The translations under genes and the position numbers were made by a program. The notes beneath the pieces were generated by a model. That model was given only the letters and a program-made list of their open reading frames with translations, did no database searches and was not told the origin of the DNA. A stretch of 64,000 nucleotides of DNA from MVYY01 sp035369865 (GTDB taxonomy: Bacteria > Bacteroidota > Bacteroidia > Bacteroidales > Paludibacteraceae): NCBI GenBank assembly GCA_035369865.1, contig DAOOVG010000001.1, forward strand, positions 1 to 64,000. The letters are read 5' to 3'. Positions within the stretch are counted from its first letter, which is position 1, and each line of letters opens with the position of its first letter. Of the stretch, positions 60,671 through 64,000 are shown piece by piece.

Positions 60671-62647
60671 TTATTCTTTATAATTTCTTTGCTGAAGTTG
60701 AATAAATTCAAATTTGAGTGGTTCTTTCAACAAAATGGGTTCTGTATCTTCTCCGGTATATTTCCAACAAGAAACAAACGAAAATTTCTCATCATTACGC
60801 AGCGCTTCTCCCTCAGGAGTTTGATATTCTTCACGAAAATGCCCTCCACAAGACTCTTCGCGTAACAATGCATCACGAGCAATTAATTCGCCTATATCAA
60901 TAAAATCAGCCAAACGCAAAGCTTTTGCCAACTCATTATTAAAATCATACTCATCTCCTGGAACATAAACGTTAGTCAAAAACTCCTTTTGAATATCTTT
61001 AATTTTTTCCAATGCAATTTGAAGTCCTTCCCTATTCCTCGACATTCCTACTAAATCCCACATTATTAATCCTAATTCACGATGAATAGAATCAACGGTA
61101 CGTTGTCCTTTTATATTCATTATTTTTTTAATTCTTTCGGAAACATTTTTTTCTGCTTCATCAAATTCAGGCAAATCGGTGCCCATACGTGGAACTTGAA
61201 TCTGATCAGCTAAATAGTTCTGTATAGTATAAGGCAAGATGAAATAGCCATCGGCAAGTCCTTGCATTAAAGCCGAAGCTCCCAAACGATTAGCCCCGTG
61301 ATCTGAAAAATTCGCTTCACCAATACAAAATAACCCTTTTATCGAAGTTTGAAGTTCATAATCAACCCAAATACCACCCATTGTGTAATGAATAGCAGGA
61401 TAAATCATCATAGGTGTTTTATAAGGATTTTCATCAACAATTTTTTCATACATCTGGAATAGATTACCATAACGTTCGCGAATCTCTTCTTCACCTAAAC
61501 GTTGAATAGCATCTGAAAAATCAAGATAAACTGCCAGACCCGTATTCCCAACTCCATAACCCGCATCGCAACGTTCTTTAGCAGCACGCGAAGCAATATC
61601 ACGTGGGACAAGATTCCCAAAAGCAGGATAACGACGCTCTAAATAATAGTCACGATCTTCTTCTTTCAAATCGGTTGGTTTTAGTTTCCCAGCCCGAATA
61701 GCTGCTGCATCTTCTTTTCTTTTAGGAACCCAAATACGTCCATCGTTTCGTAACGATTCAGACATTAAAGTAAGTTTTGACTGATAATCACCATGCAAAG
61801 GAATACATGTAGGATGAATTTGCACAAAAGCAGGATTAGCAAAATAAGCACCTTTTCTATATATCTGCATCACAGCGGAACCATTTGAAGCCATCGCATT
61901 GGTAGAAAGGAAATAGGTATTTCCATAACCTCCGGAAGCAATTACTACTGCATGAGCAAAATAACGTTCAATTCTTCCTGTAATTAAATTACGAGCAATG
62001 ATTCCGCGAGCACGCCCCTCAATAATGACCACATCTAACATTTCATAACGAGGATACATTTTGACCGTACCACTGGCAACCTGACGACTCAAAGCCGAAT
62101 AAGCACCTAACAATAATTGTTGTCCTGTTTGTCCTTTTGCATAAAAAGTACGGGAAACCTGAGCTCCACCAAACGATCGATTTTCAAGTAATCCTCCATA
62201 TTCACGAGCAAAAGGTACGCCTTGTGCCACACATTGATCAATAATATTATTGGAAACCTCAGCTAAACGATATACATTCGCTTCACGCGAACGAAAATCG
62301 CCACCTTTTATCGTATCATAAAAAAGCCGAAAGACAGAATCACCATCATTTTGATAATTTTTGGCAGCATTAATTCCACCTTGAGCTGCTATAGAATGTG
62401 CACGACGTGGAGAATCCTGAATACAAAAATTCAGTACATTAAATCCCAATTCACCCAACGAAGCAGCAGCAGATGCTCCTGCCAAACCCGTGCCTACCAC
62501 AATTACATCTAATTTACGTTTGTTGGTAGGATTTACCAGTTTTTGATGAGCTTTGTAGTTGGTCCATTTTTCAGCCAAAGATCCTTCTGGAATATGGGCA
62601 TCAAGAATAAAATTTTCACCTTCCTGAGTTTTTTCGTTATTTTTCAT
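60671..62647 (-). CDS. frdA: Fumarate reductase/succinate dehydrogenase flavoprotein subunit
   Basis: A 658-residue flavoprotein: Rossmann VVGTGLAGASAAASL, the covalent FAD histidine in RRAHSIAAQGGINAAKN, the substrate loop HPTCIP, GGYGNTYFLSTNAM and LGASALMQGLADGYFI. The length (about 650) matches the Bacteroidota type that pairs with a single cytochrome b subunit. Middle gene of the operon. Confidence 0.96.
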   Translation of the reverse strand: MKNNEKTQEGENFILDAHIPEGSLAEKWTNYKAHQKLVNPTNKRKLDVIVVGTGLAGASAAASLGELGFNVLNFCIQDSPRRAHSIAAQGGINAAKNYQNDGDSVFRLFYDTIKGGDFRSREANVYRLAEVSNNIIDQCVAQGVPFAREYGGLLENRSFGGAQVSRTFYAKGQTGQQLLLGAYSALSRQVASGTVKMYPRYEMLDVVIIEGRARGIIARNLITGRIERYFAHAVVIASGGYGNTYFLSTNAMASNGSAVMQIYRKGAYFANPAFVQIHPTCIPLHGDYQSKLTLMSESLRNDGRIWVPKRKEDAAAIRAGKLKPTDLKEEDRDYYLERRYPAFGNLVPRDIASRAAKERCDAGYGVGNTGLAVYLDFSDAIQRLGEEEIRERYGNLFQMYEKIVDENPYKTPMMIYPAIHYTMGGIWVDYELQTSIKGLFCIGEANFSDHGANRLGASALMQGLADGYFILPYTIQNYLADQIQVPRMGTDLPEFDEAEKNVSERIKKIMNIKGQRTVDSIHRELGLIMWDLVGMSRNREGLQIALEKIKDIQKEFLTNVYVPGDEYDFNNELAKALRLADFIDIGELIARDALLREESCGGHFREEYQTPEGEALRNDEKFSFVSCWKYTGEDTEPILLKEPLKFEFIQLQQRNYKE

Positions 62648-62690
62648 ATTTGGATTTATATTGATAAGCTTTTCTCTGATTTTTAAAAAT

Positions 62691-63365
62691 TTATTGTAAT
62701 ATATTTACTATCAAATAATAAATAGGAACAGACATAAACATTAATACAATAATAGTAGAAACCACATTGCCAATTACTCTTATGCGGGGTAACCATTTTT
62801 TATTATTTAATCCTAAAGAATGTAAAGCACTCCAAACACCATGTGTTAAATGCAACCACAAAGCCACCAACCAAATGATATAAAGAACACAATAAATCCA
62901 ATGGCTAAAAAGTGAACTTACATAAGCAGCACCATTCTGTGGATCAAAAGCTCCCGTATGTATTCCTGATAATTCAGCAAACTGCATCTTAAACCAGAAA
63001 TTATATAAATGTAAAACAATGAACCCCACTATTATTACCCCTAATATCAGCATGTGTTTTGATGACCACTCCACATCAGTTGGTGTGGCTTTTACAGCAT
63101 AACGAACTTCTCCACGAGCACGAAGATTCAAAAAAGATAAATATAAAGCATACAAAATATGCACTACAAATCCCAATGCCAAAACAAGTGAGCCAATTAC
63201 AGCATACCAATTTGCTCCCAAAAAAGCACATATTTGATTATAACTTTCAGGAGAAATAATAACCACAATGTTCATACAACTATGGAATAATAAAAAAAGC
63301 ACCAGAAAAATTCCTGAAATGCTCATGATAAATTTTCTTCCGATGGGAGAATCAATTAGCCACAT
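62691..63365 (-). CDS. frdC: Fumarate reductase/succinate dehydrogenase cytochrome b subunit
   Basis: A 224-residue membrane protein with five hydrophobic helices, as in the single-subunit, di-haem type B complexes. Candidate haem-ligand histidines lie in LLFHSCMN, FVVHILYAL, VLHLYNFWFK and WLHLTHGVWSALHS. It anchors FrdA and FrdB in the membrane and reacts with menaquinone. First gene of the operon, with the promoter at 63449-63480. Confidence 0.93.
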   Translation of the reverse strand: MWLIDSPIGRKFIMSISGIFLVLFLLFHSCMNIVVIISPESYNQICAFLGANWYAVIGSLVLALGFVVHILYALYLSFLNLRARGEVRYAVKATPTDVEWSSKHMLILGVIIVGFIVLHLYNFWFKMQFAELSGIHTGAFDPQNGAAYVSSLFSHWIYCVLYIIWLVALWLHLTHGVWSALHSLGLNNKKWLPRIRVIGNVVSTIIVLMFMSVPIYYLIVNILQ

Positions 63366-63448
63366 AAATTTTATTTTTACTTGATTTACAATTAATTTTT
63401 AGAAAATCAAACAATTATATTTTTTAGAACTTTCTTTTAAAGTTGCCA

Positions 63449-63480
63449 CAAAAGTACTACTTTGAACGTAAAGAAACAAA
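63449..63480 (-). promoter_or_regulatory. Promoter of the frdCAB operon
   Basis: On the minus strand TTTG (63480-63477), 20 bases, TACTTTTG (63456-63449): an exact TTTG-N20-TAnnTTTG match. The leader would be about 75 nt before the frdC ATG. Confidence 0.7.
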
Positions 63481-63562
63481 AAAATTAAAGAAAAATTTCT
63501 TTAATTTTCTTCAGCTTTGTAACAAATTTACTAAATTTCCCTTTCTGAAAAGTTGTAATTTA

Positions 63563-64000
63563 TTATATATAAAATATACCACTTTTGAAAGGGAAATCTG
63601 TTAGAATATATTGTTGTGTGAAAGTGCTTCTGAGCTTAGGAATTAGTAATAAGTCTTTCTTAAAGTATTGCCAAATATACAATAGAATTTTGTAGGCGAG
63701 CATACAAACAAAACATGTCCTCTGGTTCTTTTTTCTTTTCTTAAATAAATAAGCCTTATCTCTTCCAAACCTATTTTTAATAAAGTACAAAAAGCATTCT
63801 CTGCTAAAGATAAATCTTTAATCGCTTATAAACTGTCTATTTACTGGCATCGGTAGTTTGTAAATCTGTTTTTATCAAATAACAACCATCCAACAGGCAT
63901 TCCTTTTTCAATGCTTCTTCATCTACCAAAAGGTCTAAAAAATGTTCTTCATTTATCCGCAGAGTTAAGCATTTGCGGACAATATCTTTCTTATAAATTA
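63563..64000 (-). pseudogene. Degenerate IS1634/IS4-like transposase, C-terminal part (cut by window edge)
   Basis: From the right edge the minus strand reads LRINEEHFLDLLVDEEALKK, then LDGCYLIKTDLQTTDASK and a stop at 63839-63837. The next segments continue TVYKRLK..LAENAF and, in another frame, RTCFVCMLAYKILLYIWQYF. LDGCYxIKTDL and RTRGHVFVVMLAY are C-terminal blocks of IS1634-type transposases. A stop and frameshifts break it, so it is inactive. Confidence 0.65.

Overview
This window reads as part of the chromosome of a low-GC, anaerobic member of the Bacteroidota, most likely order Bacteroidales. The evidence is a SusC/SusD pair with a FecR anti-sigma factor, the gliding-motility lipoprotein GldH, proteins with C-terminal type IX secretion (T9SS) sorting domains, Bacteroides-type promoters (TTTG, about 20 bases, TAnnTTTG), a near absence of Shine-Dalgarno sequences, a three-subunit fumarate reductase, and rubrerythrin and rubredoxin proteins. 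I cannot name the genus from sequence alone.

Layout. 1-4.1 kb: leftward surface-polysaccharide operon (PP-loop amidotransferase, FemAB/GNAT-like protein, hexapeptide acetyltransferase, DUF354 protein, partial polysaccharide deacetylase). 4.2-4.35 kb: orphan promoter-like box and terminator that may mark a small RNA. 4.4-9.8 kb: three related secreted beta-helix proteins with T9SS tails, one fused to an endonuclease/exonuclease/phosphatase (EEP) domain. 9.85-27 kb: a polysaccharide-utilisation-type locus, read leftward: fecR, susC, a susD broken by an in-frame TAA, two secreted EEP phosphoesterases alternating with two unknown lipoproteins, a strong terminator, then two GH89 alpha-N-acetylglucosaminidases, a GntP permease and a glycerate kinase. 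27-28.4 kb: a 28-bp perfect palindrome, an IS110 relic and no gene.

28.4-63.4 kb is mostly housekeeping: miaB; the leftward cluster holB-ricT-gldH-trmB-mrp; an outer-membrane barrel; an SDR protein; sufS-sufE; folD-rsmE; a DUF2007-Usp fusion; a YidE/AspT-type transporter; hisB, a degenerate alkaline-phosphatase-superfamily protein, a PatB-type lyase, ung and an ICMT-like methyltransferase; rubrerythrin and a flavin reductase-rubredoxin; an ABC export operon with a NEW3 protein and unusually strong ribosome binding sites; purD, cmk, ispH, pfkA; and frdCAB. Relics of IS256-type and IS1634-type transposases lie near 42.7 kb and at the right edge, and a MITE-like inverted repeat precedes the frd genes' 3' end.

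The most distinctive part is the locus at 4.4-27 kb. It combines alpha-GlcNAc removal (two GH89), three secreted EEP phosphoesterases and a glycerate uptake/phosphorylation pair. One inference is that the substrate is a phosphodiester-containing, alpha-GlcNAc-bearing glycan or glycolipid. The broken susD and the missing sigma factor suggest that this copy may be decaying or differently regulated.
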